64,000 nucleotides of DNA from positions 62,001 through 126,000 of the forward strand of contig NZ_ASJC01000007.1 of the NCBI RefSeq assembly GCF_000691145.1. Reading direction: 5' to 3'. The stretch's first letter is position 1, and each line of letters begins with the position of its first letter. Positions 33,843 through 42,430 of the stretch are shown piece by piece. The stretch is from Bacillus altitudinis 41KF2b (GTDB taxonomy: Bacteria > Bacillota > Bacilli > Bacillales > Bacillaceae). Under the pieces are notes generated by a model. The model ran no database searches. It saw only the letters and a program-made list of their open reading frames with translations, and had not been told where the DNA came from. A program made the translations under genes and the position numbers.

Positions 33843-34124
33843 TTATGAAGAAAAATCAAAGTAATTACGCTTTAATAACCGCTCCATGCTCATTAATTCT
33901 TCATATAAGATTTTTTCTGGAAGTTTTGTTTGATCGACTAAAATTAATTGATCTTCTATCTCTTTTACTGTCTCATCCTTCTGATACGTCATCCCGCAAT
34001 GCGTGCAAGAAATCGAAGGCGTTTCCAAAATCTCAATCGATTGTGTGCCCGTGATGAGTTCCCAATAGACTGTGGTCTGTCCTGCGTTCGCTTTCTTCTC
34101 CTCACACCAATCACATGTCAGCAA
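33843..34124 (-). CDS. yokU: YokU, two-CxxC zinc-finger protein
   Basis: 93 aa with CDWC near the N-terminus and CTHC about 38 residues later, a probable zinc ribbon (YgiT-like N-terminus), then a helical tail. Start TTG 34124 with GGAGG about 10 nt upstream. The kamA stop codon overlaps this SD region, so the two genes are translated in tandem. The kamA-yokU pairing is conserved in Bacillus. Confidence 0.85.
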   Translation of the reverse strand: MLTCDWCEEKKANAGQTTVYWELITGTQSIEILETPSISCTHCGMTYQKDETVKEIEDQLILVDQTKLPEKILYEELMSMERLLKRNYFDFSS

Positions 34125-34126
34125 CG

Positions 34127-35527
34127 TTATTTCTCCTCCTTTACGGTTTGTTCTTTTTTGAGCTGGGCTTGATATTTCTTCTCTTTTAATTCATCTCGTT
34201 TTTCACGTTTGTTTTTGAGCGTATCATGTTCAGGATTCGTTTCATAAGACTCTCTTCGTTTCATTCGGCTTAAATTTTCAGGCGTAAAGGATCTTGCTTC
34301 ATCCTCAAATAGAGCAGTTATGCCAATGGCGGGTTCTTTCTTTTCTTCATAGATTTCATTAAAATACGCATCTGCTTGGCCTGCGACGTAATGTTCTGGC
34401 TCCGGATAAGAGGTGATCACACCTTCAAAGTTACGCAGGACCACTTTCTCTGGGCTTTGAGATAATAAATAATTTGGCTGTAAGGTGATCTTACCTCCTC
34501 CGCCTGGTGCATCTACAACAAAGCTTGGCACGGCATAACCACTCGTATGTCCTCTTAAGCCTTCAATGATTTCAAGGCCTTTTGAAACCGGTGTTCTAAA
34601 GTGGCCGATCCCCTCAGATAAATCACATTGATAAATATAATAAGGTCTGACGCGAATCATGACGAGATCATGCATCAGCTTCTTCATAATTGGCACACTG
34701 TCGTTAATTCCTGCTAGGATCACCGCCTGATTACCAACAGGGACGCCAGCATTGACAAGTCGCTCACACGCTTCTTTTGCTTCTTTTGTGATTTCAATGC
34801 TTGTATTAAAGTGAGTGTTCAGCCAAACAGGATGATATTTTTTTAAAATCTCACACAATTCATCTGTAATTCGCTGCGGAAACACGACCGGTGCACGTGT
34901 TCCAATTCGAATGATTTCAACGTGAGGAATGTCTCGTAAGTTTTTCAAAATGTATTCAAGCACTTGATCATTAATTAACAGCCCGTCACCGCCTGAAATT
35001 AACACATCCCGCACTTCAGGGGTTTCTCTAATATATCCAATGGCGGCATCTAATTGCTTTTTCGGCACGCCCATCCCGATCTGACCGGAAAAGCGCCTTC
35101 TCGTACAATAGCGGCAGTACATGGAGCACTGATTTGTGACAAGAAACAGCACACGATCTGGGTAACGGTGCGTTAAACCTGGAACAGGTGAATCCTCATC
35201 TTCATGGAGCGGATCTTCGAGGTCATATTTTGTTTTATGAAGCTCTTCTGCAATCGGTACAGACTGCATACGGATTGGGCATCTTGGATCGTCTGGATTC
35301 ATCAGTGAGGCATAGTAGGGTGTTATGTTGAGTGGAATGGTTTTCGTGGAAATCTTCACCCCTTCTTTTTCCTCTTCTGTTAAGTTCACGACTTTTTCTA
35401 AATCTTCAAGCGTTTTGACCGTATGCGTCAGCTGCCAAATCCAGTCGTTCCACTTTTCCTCGGGTACGTCCTTCCAAAGTTCAATGTCCTTCCAATGTCG
35501 CGCAGGTTGATACAGTTTTTGATTCAT
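34127..35527 (-). CDS. kamA: L-lysine 2,3-aminomutase
   Basis: A 466-aa radical-SAM, PLP-dependent enzyme that interconverts L-lysine and L-beta-lysine. The 4Fe-4S motif CSMYCRYC is at Cys134, Cys138 and Cys141; ISGGDGLL and the PLP-lysine region DAPGGGGK are present. ATG 35527 is chosen since AGGGGGA is 7 nt upstream; the ATG at 35533 is too close to the SD. It is preceded by a perfect sigma-54 promoter and a sigma-54 activator gene. The genes that follow kamA in B. subtilis (yodP-T) are absent. Confidence 0.95.
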   Translation of the reverse strand: MNQKLYQPARHWKDIELWKDVPEEKWNDWIWQLTHTVKTLEDLEKVVNLTEEEKEGVKISTKTIPLNITPYYASLMNPDDPRCPIRMQSVPIAEELHKTKYDLEDPLHEDEDSPVPGLTHRYPDRVLFLVTNQCSMYCRYCTRRRFSGQIGMGVPKKQLDAAIGYIRETPEVRDVLISGGDGLLINDQVLEYILKNLRDIPHVEIIRIGTRAPVVFPQRITDELCEILKKYHPVWLNTHFNTSIEITKEAKEACERLVNAGVPVGNQAVILAGINDSVPIMKKLMHDLVMIRVRPYYIYQCDLSEGIGHFRTPVSKGLEIIEGLRGHTSGYAVPSFVVDAPGGGGKITLQPNYLLSQSPEKVVLRNFEGVITSYPEPEHYVAGQADAYFNEIYEEKKEPAIGITALFEDEARSFTPENLSRMKRRESYETNPEHDTLKNKREKRDELKEKKYQAQLKKEQTVKEEK

Positions 35528-35561
35528 ATCCATTCCCCCTATCAGCATTCACTTTATACTA

Positions 35562-35577
35562 TGCAAGTTATGTGCCA
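35562..35577 (-). promoter_or_regulatory. Sigma-54 (SigL) promoter of kamA
   Basis: The minus strand reads TGGCACATAACTTGCA, a perfect match to the -24/-12 consensus TGGCAC-N5-TTGCA. It lies 35 nt upstream of the kamA start codon. An enhancer-binding-protein gene directly upstream supplies the expected activator. Confidence 0.88.
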
Positions 35578-35643
35578 ACATGGGAAAATGCCCCTATTCT
35601 TTAGAAAAGGAGCTTTTCCGTCACATTCACCTGTTTGAAGTGC

Positions 35644-37020
35644 CTACTTTTCGGCATCTGTATATTTTTTTAGCTTATACTGCAATGTTTGTCGAGGAAT
35701 TTTTAAAGCGGCTGCCGTTTGCTTAATATTCCCTGCGTGCTGTCTTAAAGCTTCTTGAATCAGCGTTTGTTCAAATGACGTCACTTGACTTTTTAATGAG
35801 GACTCTGGCGGATGACTTTCTATCTGATGCGTCCGCAAATGGACAGGGAGATATGCTGTGGTGATTTCTTCTGCTTCCTTTGGCATCATCAAGACGGCAT
35901 GCTCGATCGTATGTTTTAATTCTCTCACATTCCCTGGCCACTGATGGGCCATAAATACTTGGACAGTTTCTTCAGAAAGGCGGTTGACGTTTTTTGAAAA
36001 TTGCTGATGATACGTTTGAATAAAGTGGCTGGATAACAGCTGGATATCATGCTTCCTTGTGCGAAGCGGCGGGATATGAAATGATGACACATGCAGTCTA
36101 TAAAATAAGTCTTCTCTTAACATTTGTTTTTTAACGGCTTCAAATGGGTCGATATTGAGGGCAGTAATCACTCTGACATTTACTTGAACCGCCTTTGCAT
36201 CACCTATCCGGCGGACAACACCATCCTCTAACACACGCAGTAATTTTGTTTGAAGCGTAAGCGGCATCGCTTGCAGCTCATCAAGAAAAAGCGTACCACC
36301 ATCTGCTAATTCAAACAGCCCCTTGCGATCTATTGCGCCCGTATAACTTCCTTTGACAGACCCGAATAAAAGACTTTCAAGCAGCGATTCTGGAAGAGCA
36401 GCACAGTTTTGCGGGATAAAGACTTGATCTTTCCGATCAGATGCATGAACAATCGCTTGTACGAGTACCTCTTTTCCTGTCCCAGTTTCCCCGAATACCA
36501 TAACCGATGAAGAATATGCAGCAGCTTTTTTCGCTTTCTCCAGCATCTCTTTTAAGTGTGGATCATTTGTTAAAAATGAAGAAAAATCGAGCATTTGAGT
36601 GGTCTCCGCGGCACCATCCGTTCGTTTTTTTTGATCTAAACGATTCGAAAGCGCCGACAGCTTCGACACATCCTTCGCTACTTCTACCGCCCCAATTAAC
36701 TTGCTGCCTTCTATAATCGGCAGTGTGGTGTTGACGGTCTCAATTTTTTCTCCATTTTTATTCAAATAGGTTTGCAACGAATGATAAATGGGTTTTCCTG
36801 TTCTAAGTACATGCATGAGTGTACTTGTCTTTTCAGTTAATGAAGGATACACATCCAGTATGTACTTGCCAATCACCTCTTCTTTCGCTAAACAGTCGAA
36901 CTTCGCTGCATTATGATTATAAAAGATGGTGACCCCTTGATCGTCTACAACGTGAATCGCTTCATCAATGGCTTCTAAAATTAATTCAAACCAATCCGCT
37001 CTTTCGACAACCTTCCCCAC
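35644..37020 (-). CDS. Sigma-54-dependent activator (KamR-like)
   Basis: About 458 aa from GTG 37020 (GAGGGGG upstream). N-terminal PAS domain (AIDEAIHVVDDQGVTIFYN), AAA+ domain with Walker A GETGTGKE, Walker B GGTLFLDE and the sigma-54 contact loop written GSYTGA instead of GAFTGA, then a Fis-type helix-turn-helix (GNIKQTAAALKIPRQTLQYK). This is the RocR/BkdR class. Immediately upstream of the sigma-54 kamA promoter, it is probably the activator of kamA, like KamR described in the B. cereus group. Its PAS ligand may be lysine or a product (inference). Confidence 0.88.
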   Translation of the reverse strand: MGKVVERADWFELILEAIDEAIHVVDDQGVTIFYNHNAAKFDCLAKEEVIGKYILDVYPSLTEKTSTLMHVLRTGKPIYHSLQTYLNKNGEKIETVNTTLPIIEGSKLIGAVEVAKDVSKLSALSNRLDQKKRTDGAAETTQMLDFSSFLTNDPHLKEMLEKAKKAAAYSSSVMVFGETGTGKEVLVQAIVHASDRKDQVFIPQNCAALPESLLESLLFGSVKGSYTGAIDRKGLFELADGGTLFLDELQAMPLTLQTKLLRVLEDGVVRRIGDAKAVQVNVRVITALNIDPFEAVKKQMLREDLFYRLHVSSFHIPPLRTRKHDIQLLSSHFIQTYHQQFSKNVNRLSEETVQVFMAHQWPGNVRELKHTIEHAVLMMPKEAEEITTAYLPVHLRTHQIESHPPESSLKSQVTSFEQTLIQEALRQHAGNIKQTAAALKIPRQTLQYKLKKYTDAEK

Positions 37021-37160
37021 TATTTCCCCCTCACTTTCTATGCCGAAAATCCGGCACGTATTGCCCAATTTTCAGCGGCTTGATGATATTCAACGTGTTC
37101 CCCTATCCTTTTCACGTTTCGCTTTTTCCTTTCGATCTCCTGCTTTTTTCGTCAATTCTA

Positions 37161-37190
37161 AAAAAAGCACCCCTTTTATGAGGAGTGCTT
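37161..37190 (-). terminator. Terminator at the end of cgeD
   Basis: AGCACTCCT / AGGGGTGCT stem on the minus strand with the cgeD stop in the loop, followed by TTTTTTT. Confidence 0.8.
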
Positions 37191-38465
37191 TCGTCCTGAT
37201 ATCTGATAAAGAGACAAGTCAAATTCCTGAAGAGACTCCATATACAGTGGCACAATTGGCTTTCCTTCTTGAAAAAATGCAAATTGAGAAGGTTGTAGTT
37301 TGATTGGCTGATGGTAAAACGCAAATATTTTCACTACCTCAGGGACAATTCGGCAAAAGGTATCATGCACAAATAAATAGACATCTTGTTTCCATTTAAA
37401 CAGCCGTCTATTTGGTGGGCTGAATATTGGAGATACTTGAATGATGCTGCCTTCCTCAAACGTCTCCAGCTGCTGTTTTGTGACCGTGTAAATCTCCTTT
37501 TGATGAAACTGAAAATATTGCACATCACGTCTTGAAGCAAACCGTCTTTTTGTCTGATGTTCAATATAATAAAATGTTCTGCCGTTATCTGCAGTGACGA
37601 CTGTATAATTCGGAACTGTCAGCGGCTCGTTCATTTCATATTTCATCGTACATAAGGAAGGAACACGAATCGCACGCCTGTTCTTTTCATTCACCCAGCG
37701 CTTGTCAATTAGATGGAGACATCCGTGAGCGATTTGATAATAATCGCCATCTCTTTCAATCACAGTTCCGTCAATTAAATCGTAGGGCATACTCGAAAAC
37801 ATATGATGGAATGATTGTGGCGTTTTATATGTGGTATCTAGTACTTCTTGTAATGGAAAGAACGCAGCAAAATGATTCAGTCTCATCCAAAACACAGAGT
37901 CAGCATGATGCCAATGTTTTGGTTCGTCGGCCCAGTATTGTCCGTATTTTTCATGAATAAACGAAAGCAGCCGGCTTCTATGCATAACAGAGCAATGGTC
38001 GACTTGAAAGGATGCATGCTCCAACACTTGATCTGCTTCTCGAACGAAGCTCGCCGTTTCCACCAAATGCTGATTCACATGCACGACACGTTGCGAGGAA
38101 TAGACGATATCTATGTGAGGCTTCGATTGAAAAACCTCGACCATTTTCTCTAAACGATCTTTTCTGTAGACTGTATCATCAGTTACATAACAAACCAGCT
38201 CACCTGTTATACGTGTTAATGCTTCATTAATTAGCGTTGCATAACGTACAGTCTTCAGCCGGTTTGCAGGATGAATTTGATGAGAATACAATTGAATGCG
38301 CTTATCCACTAAATAAGGCTGCATCTTTTGGATCGTTTCTTGTTCAGAGCCATCATCCATGATCAAAAGCTCCCAATGCTGATACGTTTGTTCTACCACA
38401 CTCTTTAGCACACGTTCAATGAAATCAGGTTTGTTGTAGCTTGTTAATATCACTGATACTTTCAT
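37176..38465 (-). CDS. cgeD: Spore maturation glycosyltransferase CgeD
   Basis: About 429 aa from ATG 38465 (MKVSVILTSYNKPDF), a GT2-fold glycosyltransferase with the nucleotide-binding MDDGS and the metal-binding region CYVTDD, followed by a long C-terminal domain of its own. In B. subtilis CgeD belongs to the late mother-cell cge cluster that shapes the spore crust polysaccharide. It is co-transcribed with cgeC 24 nt upstream. No cgeE follows, unlike B. subtilis. Confidence 0.9.
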   Translation of the reverse strand: MKVSVILTSYNKPDFIERVLKSVVEQTYQHWELLIMDDGSEQETIQKMQPYLVDKRIQLYSHQIHPANRLKTVRYATLINEALTRITGELVCYVTDDTVYRKDRLEKMVEVFQSKPHIDIVYSSQRVVHVNQHLVETASFVREADQVLEHASFQVDHCSVMHRSRLLSFIHEKYGQYWADEPKHWHHADSVFWMRLNHFAAFFPLQEVLDTTYKTPQSFHHMFSSMPYDLIDGTVIERDGDYYQIAHGCLHLIDKRWVNEKNRRAIRVPSLCTMKYEMNEPLTVPNYTVVTADNGRTFYYIEHQTKRRFASRRDVQYFQFHQKEIYTVTKQQLETFEEGSIIQVSPIFSPPNRRLFKWKQDVYLFVHDTFCRIVPEVVKIFAFYHQPIKLQPSQFAFFQEGKPIVPLYMESLQEFDLSLYQISGRKHSS

Positions 38466-38489
38466 GACCATTATCCTTTTTTAAATAGA

Positions 38490-38810
38490 TTAAAAAGCCC
38501 CCCAGCTGACAATGTTCACATAAGGAACACTTACTCTTAGCTGATTTGTCGCATTTTTAAAGACTGCTACTGAGTCAAACAATTGTACGACAACCACGTT
38601 TTGCAGCACATCTCCATTGACTAAATGAACACGCGGCAGCGGAATGCCGAGCTCAAGCCATGGGCGTAGCAATTCTTTAATCTCTGACGCACTCCCTTCC
38701 TCACTTTCTTCTAAAAGATGAAGAAGAAGTATAATCAACACAACTTCAAGTATTCCTTCTGTTTCTAGTAATTCTTCGTTCCAGCCATTTAATAGTTGTT
38801 CAAATTCCAT
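38490..38810 (-). CDS. cgeC: CgeC, small spore-surface protein
   Basis: 106 aa. The N-terminal half is acidic and leucine-rich (EFEQLLNGWNEELLETEG, VVLIILLLHLLEESEE); the C-terminal half is a small beta domain (VHLVNGDVLQNVVVVQLFDS) that resembles the C-terminal domain of CgeA. First gene of the cgeCD operon, divergent from cgeAB, with a SigK -10 (CATACTCTA) 35 nt upstream. Confidence 0.85.
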   Translation of the reverse strand: MEFEQLLNGWNEELLETEGILEVVLIILLLHLLEESEEGSASEIKELLRPWLELGIPLPRVHLVNGDVLQNVVVVQLFDSVAVFKNATNQLRVSVPYVNIVSWGAF

Positions 38811-38844
38811 TCAGATTCCCTCTTTCTTCTCGTTTGATCTTTAC

Positions 38845-38853
38845 TAGAGTATG
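38845..38853 (-). promoter_or_regulatory. SigK -10 element of cgeC
   Basis: The minus strand reads CATACTCTA, a full match to CATANNNTA, 35 nt upstream of the cgeC start. The -35 (AC about 16 bp upstream) is not convincing, and GerE assistance would be expected as in B. subtilis. Confidence 0.55.
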
Positions 38854-38968
38854 AGGATCACTTCATTTAGCATCAGCATTTGAAAACATTTTTCAAAAAT
38901 GTGTGAAGTCATTAAATGAAAAAAGAACAAGGAATGAGCATTCTGCTTATACCAAAAAAAGAGAACGG

Positions 38969-38978
38969 CATATACATA
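38969..38978 (+). promoter_or_regulatory. Possible SigK promoter of cgeA
   Basis: CATATACATA resembles the SigK -10 (CATANNNTA), with ACC (38951-38953) 15 bp upstream in the place of the -35. The start would be about 35 nt before the cgeA ATG. Confidence 0.45.
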
Positions 38979-39017
38979 GTGGTGTGTTTGAATGGATGAA
39001 GAAAGGATGGGGAAAAC

Positions 39018-39419
39018 ATGAGCGAAAAGCGTGCCGAATTAAAAAAAGAGCTGTTAAAGCTGTTTTTCAAACCGCTTAGTCATGCGTTAACAGTTAATCT
39101 CGAAGAAGGAGGAGTTCAAGTGGAAGAAAAATTGAACGATTTATTTAGTGAGGTGGCTGCTGAAGCATCACCTTCAGATTCTGCTACAACACTCGACGTA
39201 TCTCAACCAGCAAGATGGATTTTTGCAAGACTTGCACCTGGAACAGTCATTAGCATTGTCATGGACTCAGGTGACTTAATCGGACCCGTTCAATTCGTAT
39301 CATTCGATGCTTCAACAGGTGTTGTTTTCGTCACACAAGAAAGCTCTGTGACACCTACGGGCTCTGCAACGACTCTATTAGATGTAGATAAAGTAGAAAG
39401 TGTTACGTTCACATCTTAA
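39018..39419 (+). CDS. cgeA: Spore crust protein CgeA
   Basis: 133 aa. A charged helical N-terminal half ([19 protein letters not shown]) and a C-terminal beta domain ([20 protein letters not shown] ... [14 protein letters not shown]). It corresponds in length to B. subtilis CgeA, located in the outermost spore layer. SD AGGATGGGG-like bases precede the ATG. It is 15 nt upstream of cgeB in the cgeAB operon. Confidence 0.88.
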   Translation: MSEKRAELKKELLKLFFKPLSHALTVNLEEGGVQVEEKLNDLFSEVAAEASPSDSATTLDVSQPARWIFARLAPGTVISIVMDSGDLIGPVQFVSFDASTGVVFVTQESSVTPTGSATTLLDVDKVESVTFTS

Positions 39420-39434
39420 TGTGAGAGGGCCATC

Positions 39435-40397
39435 ATGAAGCTTCTTTATATCAGCTCTGGCTACGGTGGAATCTATCGGATGTTTGATCAATGGATAGAA
39501 GATAGCTTCATTGATTCCCCCTTTTCATGCATCAAGGTGGAAAGGGAAACTCTACCCGCTTATATGCACAAAATCCGGACATTTTCTCCGGATTTTGTTT
39601 TCATGATGATCGGTGATCATATTCCAACAGAACTGCTTCATCAATTCAAACAAGAAAAGATCCCCGTTGTACTGTGGATGACAGAAGACCCTTTTTATAT
39701 AGATGTGTCAGCTGCATGCGTAAGTGATGCACAGCTGATCTTAACGATTGACGAAGGTGCTTTGTCATTTTACAAACAAATGGGCGCTGATCACACGCAC
39801 TACTTTCCCATTCCAACCAATACACACGTATTTCAGAAAAAAGAATCACCACATGAGTCGTGCATTTATGACATTGCACTCATTGGCTACCCTTATCCAA
39901 ACCGCATCAAAGCCATCAATACACTCTTACATCAAAACAAATGGCGCATTCTCGTAGCAGGAAAAGAGTGGCATCGCGTGTTGAATAAATCACGCAGACG
40001 ATATCGTGATCTCTCACTGATGACCCACTGGCTGAGTCCCGAGCAGATGGCAGACATCTATCAAACATCAGCCATTGTTCTGAATCCGCACAGGCCCGCG
40101 CAATTTGCCTATAATCAAAACAAAGCCAATGTTCAAAATATGAGCCTCAACAACAGAGCATTTGATATCGCTGCAAGCGGAGGCTTTCAGTTGACAGATC
40201 TACAACCGTCACAGGCATTTTCAAGCTTCGCTTTTTACACACATGAAAACGATTTGATTAAGCAGGTCGAGCACTATGTAACAAACCCTCAACAAAGACA
40301 ATCGGTTGCAGAGAACAATTACGAGCAAGTCGTTCGCTGGAACACATTTGATACGCTGCCTTACAGACTTTATGAAATAGTCAAAAGCGCCCTATGA
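39435..40397 (+). CDS. cgeB: CgeB, GT-B-like spore glycosyltransferase
   Basis: 320 aa with a glycosyltransferase-B-like layout: an N-terminal half with LYISSGYGGIYRMF and VLWMTEDPF, and a C-terminal half with the acceptor/nucleotide motifs LNPHRP, NNRAFDIAASGGFQLTDLQ typical of CgeB-type glycosyl transferases. It likely adds sugars to the spore surface with CgeD. GAGAGGGCC upstream of ATG 39435. Ends in a strong terminator. Confidence 0.9.
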   Translation: MKLLYISSGYGGIYRMFDQWIEDSFIDSPFSCIKVERETLPAYMHKIRTFSPDFVFMMIGDHIPTELLHQFKQEKIPVVLWMTEDPFYIDVSAACVSDAQLILTIDEGALSFYKQMGADHTHYFPIPTNTHVFQKKESPHESCIYDIALIGYPYPNRIKAINTLLHQNKWRILVAGKEWHRVLNKSRRRYRDLSLMTHWLSPEQMADIYQTSAIVLNPHRPAQFAYNQNKANVQNMSLNNRAFDIAASGGFQLTDLQPSQAFSSFAFYTHENDLIKQVEHYVTNPQQRQSVAENNYEQVVRWNTFDTLPYRLYEIVKSAL

Positions 40398-40409
40398 CCG
40401 GGCGCTTTT
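40383..40409. terminator. Bidirectional terminator after cgeB
   Basis: AAAAGCGCCC / GGGCGCTTTT perfect stem; the cgeB stop is in the loop. It also ends the convergent cytidylyltransferase gene. Confidence 0.9.
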
Positions 40410-40425
40410 TCTAATTGCCATCATC

Positions 40426-41148
40426 TTATGCCGTTCCTTCTGCATCTTGCCGAGCCAATAAAATCTTCTCTGCCTTTTTCCGATCTTCCTCACTTTTCAC
40501 AACAAGCGATTGCGCATGATCCATCATATATGCACCAACAGATCCTTCTAAAAAGGAATGAATGCATTCTTTTGCATATGGAACATGAAACGCATAGACA
40601 GCTCCATTTAAACGCCCATACGTATAAGGGTGCTCCTGAGTTGGTACAAAAAAATAATGATTGTCCTTATACAGGCTGGCTTCATTGGTGTCATGAAGTG
40701 TCCAAGTTTCATTTGGATTTTCTAACGCCTCTGTAAAAGAAGCCGCACAATCATATCCCCCCTCTACTAGAAGCTGCAAGCAGGTCTCAATATCTGCCGT
40801 CTGCCTTAGTGGTGATGATGGATGCAAATACAAAACAATATCAAATGTCTTTCCCTCTCGTTCTAAATAAGCAAGCGCATGCTTCACAGCTACTAAAGAA
40901 GGTGTTTGTTCTGTCACATGTGTGCTTGGCAGTTCAATCACATTTGCTCCATAGTGGGACGAAATGATTTGAGTATTCACATTCTCTGAAGATACGATGA
41001 CTTCATCTAATTCAATCATTTGTAATAATGGCTGAATGGTCCAATAGATTAGCGGCCGCTCCGCCAATACGCGAATGTGTTCAGCATGATGCCCCTGCTT
41101 GCTGCTAAAAGCTGGTATCATGGCTAAAATACGATTTCCCCTATACAT
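40426..41148 (-). CDS. Acylneuraminate cytidylyltransferase-family protein
   Basis: 240 aa with the nucleotidyltransferase fold of CMP-sialic/pseudaminic acid synthetases (NeuA/PseF, also SpsF-like). Recognisable parts: ILAMIPAFSS at the nucleotide loop, RPLIYWTIQ, VIVSSEN, LYLHPSSPLR and GAVYAF. The usual IPARGGSK loop is changed to IPAFSSKQ, so the Arg and Gly residues that hold the CTP phosphates are missing. Between cgeB and spsM, it probably belongs to spore-surface sugar synthesis; activity is uncertain. GGGGAGAAG precedes the ATG. Confidence 0.8.
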   Translation of the reverse strand: MYRGNRILAMIPAFSSKQGHHAEHIRVLAERPLIYWTIQPLLQMIELDEVIVSSENVNTQIISSHYGANVIELPSTHVTEQTPSLVAVKHALAYLEREGKTFDIVLYLHPSSPLRQTADIETCLQLLVEGGYDCAASFTEALENPNETWTLHDTNEASLYKDNHYFFVPTQEHPYTYGRLNGAVYAFHVPYAKECIHSFLEGSVGAYMMDHAQSLVVKSEEDRKKAEKILLARQDAEGTA

Positions 41149-41245
41149 GTATGATCTTCTCCCCTCGCGCAGCTCAGTATCAGTGAATACATTCTGAGAG
41201 CTGAGCTGATCGCCGTACTGAAGTCTTCAGGTGCCTCGCTATTCT

Positions 41246-41273
41246 ACTTAATCTTCTATCTCTACATATTCTA
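41246..41273 (+). promoter_or_regulatory. SigK promoter of spsM
   Basis: AC (41246-41247), 17 bp, CATATTCTA (41265-41273): a full match to the SigK -10 CATANNNTA with a correctly spaced -35 AC. It lies about 130 nt upstream of the spsM start and agrees with the late mother-cell expression of spsM in B. subtilis. An 8-bp inverted repeat (CAGCTCAG / CTGAGCTG) lies upstream at 41170-41208. Confidence 0.65.
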
Positions 41274-41401
41274 TTAAGTCGTCAAGCAGATGGTTATAAT
41301 TGGTTCACCTAATTTATGCATGAAGTGGTTCTTTTCCTCAAACGTCTTCCACTCTTTCACATATGATGCAAAGTAGAGAAATGAGAGTTGGGGGATTAGA
41401 T

Positions 41402-42430
41402 ATGTCCAAACAAATAGAAACGAGTTTGAAGACCTTTTTTCGTGACAAAATCATCTTGGTCACAGGCGGTACGGGTTCGATTGGCCGGCAGATTGTGAAA
41501 AAATTAACAGCCTGCTCTCCTAAAAAGGTCATTGTCTTCAGTAAAGATGACAGTAAACAATACATGATGAAAAATGAATATGCGGCAAATCCAGAGGTTG
41601 TATTTGCACTTGGAGATGTGAGGGATGCAAGCCGCGTCAGGCAGCTTGTCAAAGGAGTAGATATCATCTTCCATGCAGCTGCACTCAAACAAGTACCCAC
41701 CTGCGAAGATAATCCGTTTGAAGCTGTCCAAACCAACATCATCGGCGGACAGCATGTCATCGAAGCAGCACTTGAACATGAAGTCAGTCATGTTGTCAAC
41801 ATTTCAACCGACAAAGCGGTTTCTCCGACAAATGCCATGGGAGCTACAAAATTAATTTCAGAAAAATTGTTTTTTCAAGCGAATGAAAGTATTTCAAATC
41901 AGAAAACGAGGTTTTGCTCTGTCCGGTTTGGCAATGTGCTTGGATCAAGGGGTTCCGTCATCCCCATCATGCTTCAACAGTTGTTAAATGAACAACCTCT
42001 AACTGTAACTGATCCTAAGATGACACGCTTTTTTATGTCTATCGAAGAAGCTGTATCTCTCACGCTTGAAGCAGCTATCATGATGAAAGGCGGCGAAACG
42101 TTTATTCTCAAGATGGAGTCATTACAGCTGGCTGATCTATTGAAAGCATTTCATGAATATGCCGGTCAGATTAATGTTCCTTCTCCTGATATTCTCGTTG
42201 TCGGCAAAAGACCTGGAGAAAAACTTCACGAGGAGCTCACATTCCCTCACGAGGCAGATGCACTGTTTGAACATGAACAATTTTACGCCATTTTACCAAG
42301 ACCACATCTTCACCCTCATTTTCAAAAAGTCCATTTGACCCATTACACATCAAACGAAGCACCGCTCATTACAAAAGAGAAGCTGTTTCACATCATTGAA
42401 CAATTACATCATACACACCATAAAAAATAA
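41402..42430 (+). CDS. spsM: SpsM, nucleotide-sugar 4,6-dehydratase (uninterrupted)
   Basis: 342 aa from ATG 41402 (GGGGGA 7 nt upstream). Rossmann motif VTGGTGSIGRQI, then the FlaA1/CapD-type catalytic region STDKAV ... MGATK, where Met replaces the SDR tyrosine, as in UDP-GlcNAc 4,6-dehydratases. It would make a keto-deoxy sugar for the spore polysaccharide (legionaminic-acid-type pathway). In B. subtilis 168 this gene is split by prophage SPbeta (yodU/ypqP) and restored at sporulation. Here it is intact, with a divergent att core at 41807. Confidence 0.92.
   Translation: MSKQIETSLKTFFRDKIILVTGGTGSIGRQIVKKLTACSPKKVIVFSKDDSKQYMMKNEYAANPEVVFALGDVRDASRVRQLVKGVDIIFHAAALKQVPTCEDNPFEAVQTNIIGGQHVIEAALEHEVSHVVNISTDKAVSPTNAMGATKLISEKLFFQANESISNQKTRFCSVRFGNVLGSRGSVIPIMLQQLLNEQPLTVTDPKMTRFFMSIEEAVSLTLEAAIMMKGGETFILKMESLQLADLLKAFHEYAGQINVPSPDILVVGKRPGEKLHEELTFPHEADALFEHEQFYAILPRPHLHPHFQKVHLTHYTSNEAPLITKEKLFHIIEQLHHTHHKK
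41807..41822 (+). other. Sequence equivalent to the SPbeta attB core, unoccupied
   Basis: ACCGACAAAGCGGTTT encodes the TDKAV part of SpsM and aligns with the 16-bp SPbeta core as I remember it (ACAGATAAAGCTGTAT), 12 of 16 identical. All four differences are at silent or near-silent positions. There is no phage DNA around it. Confidence 0.45.
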
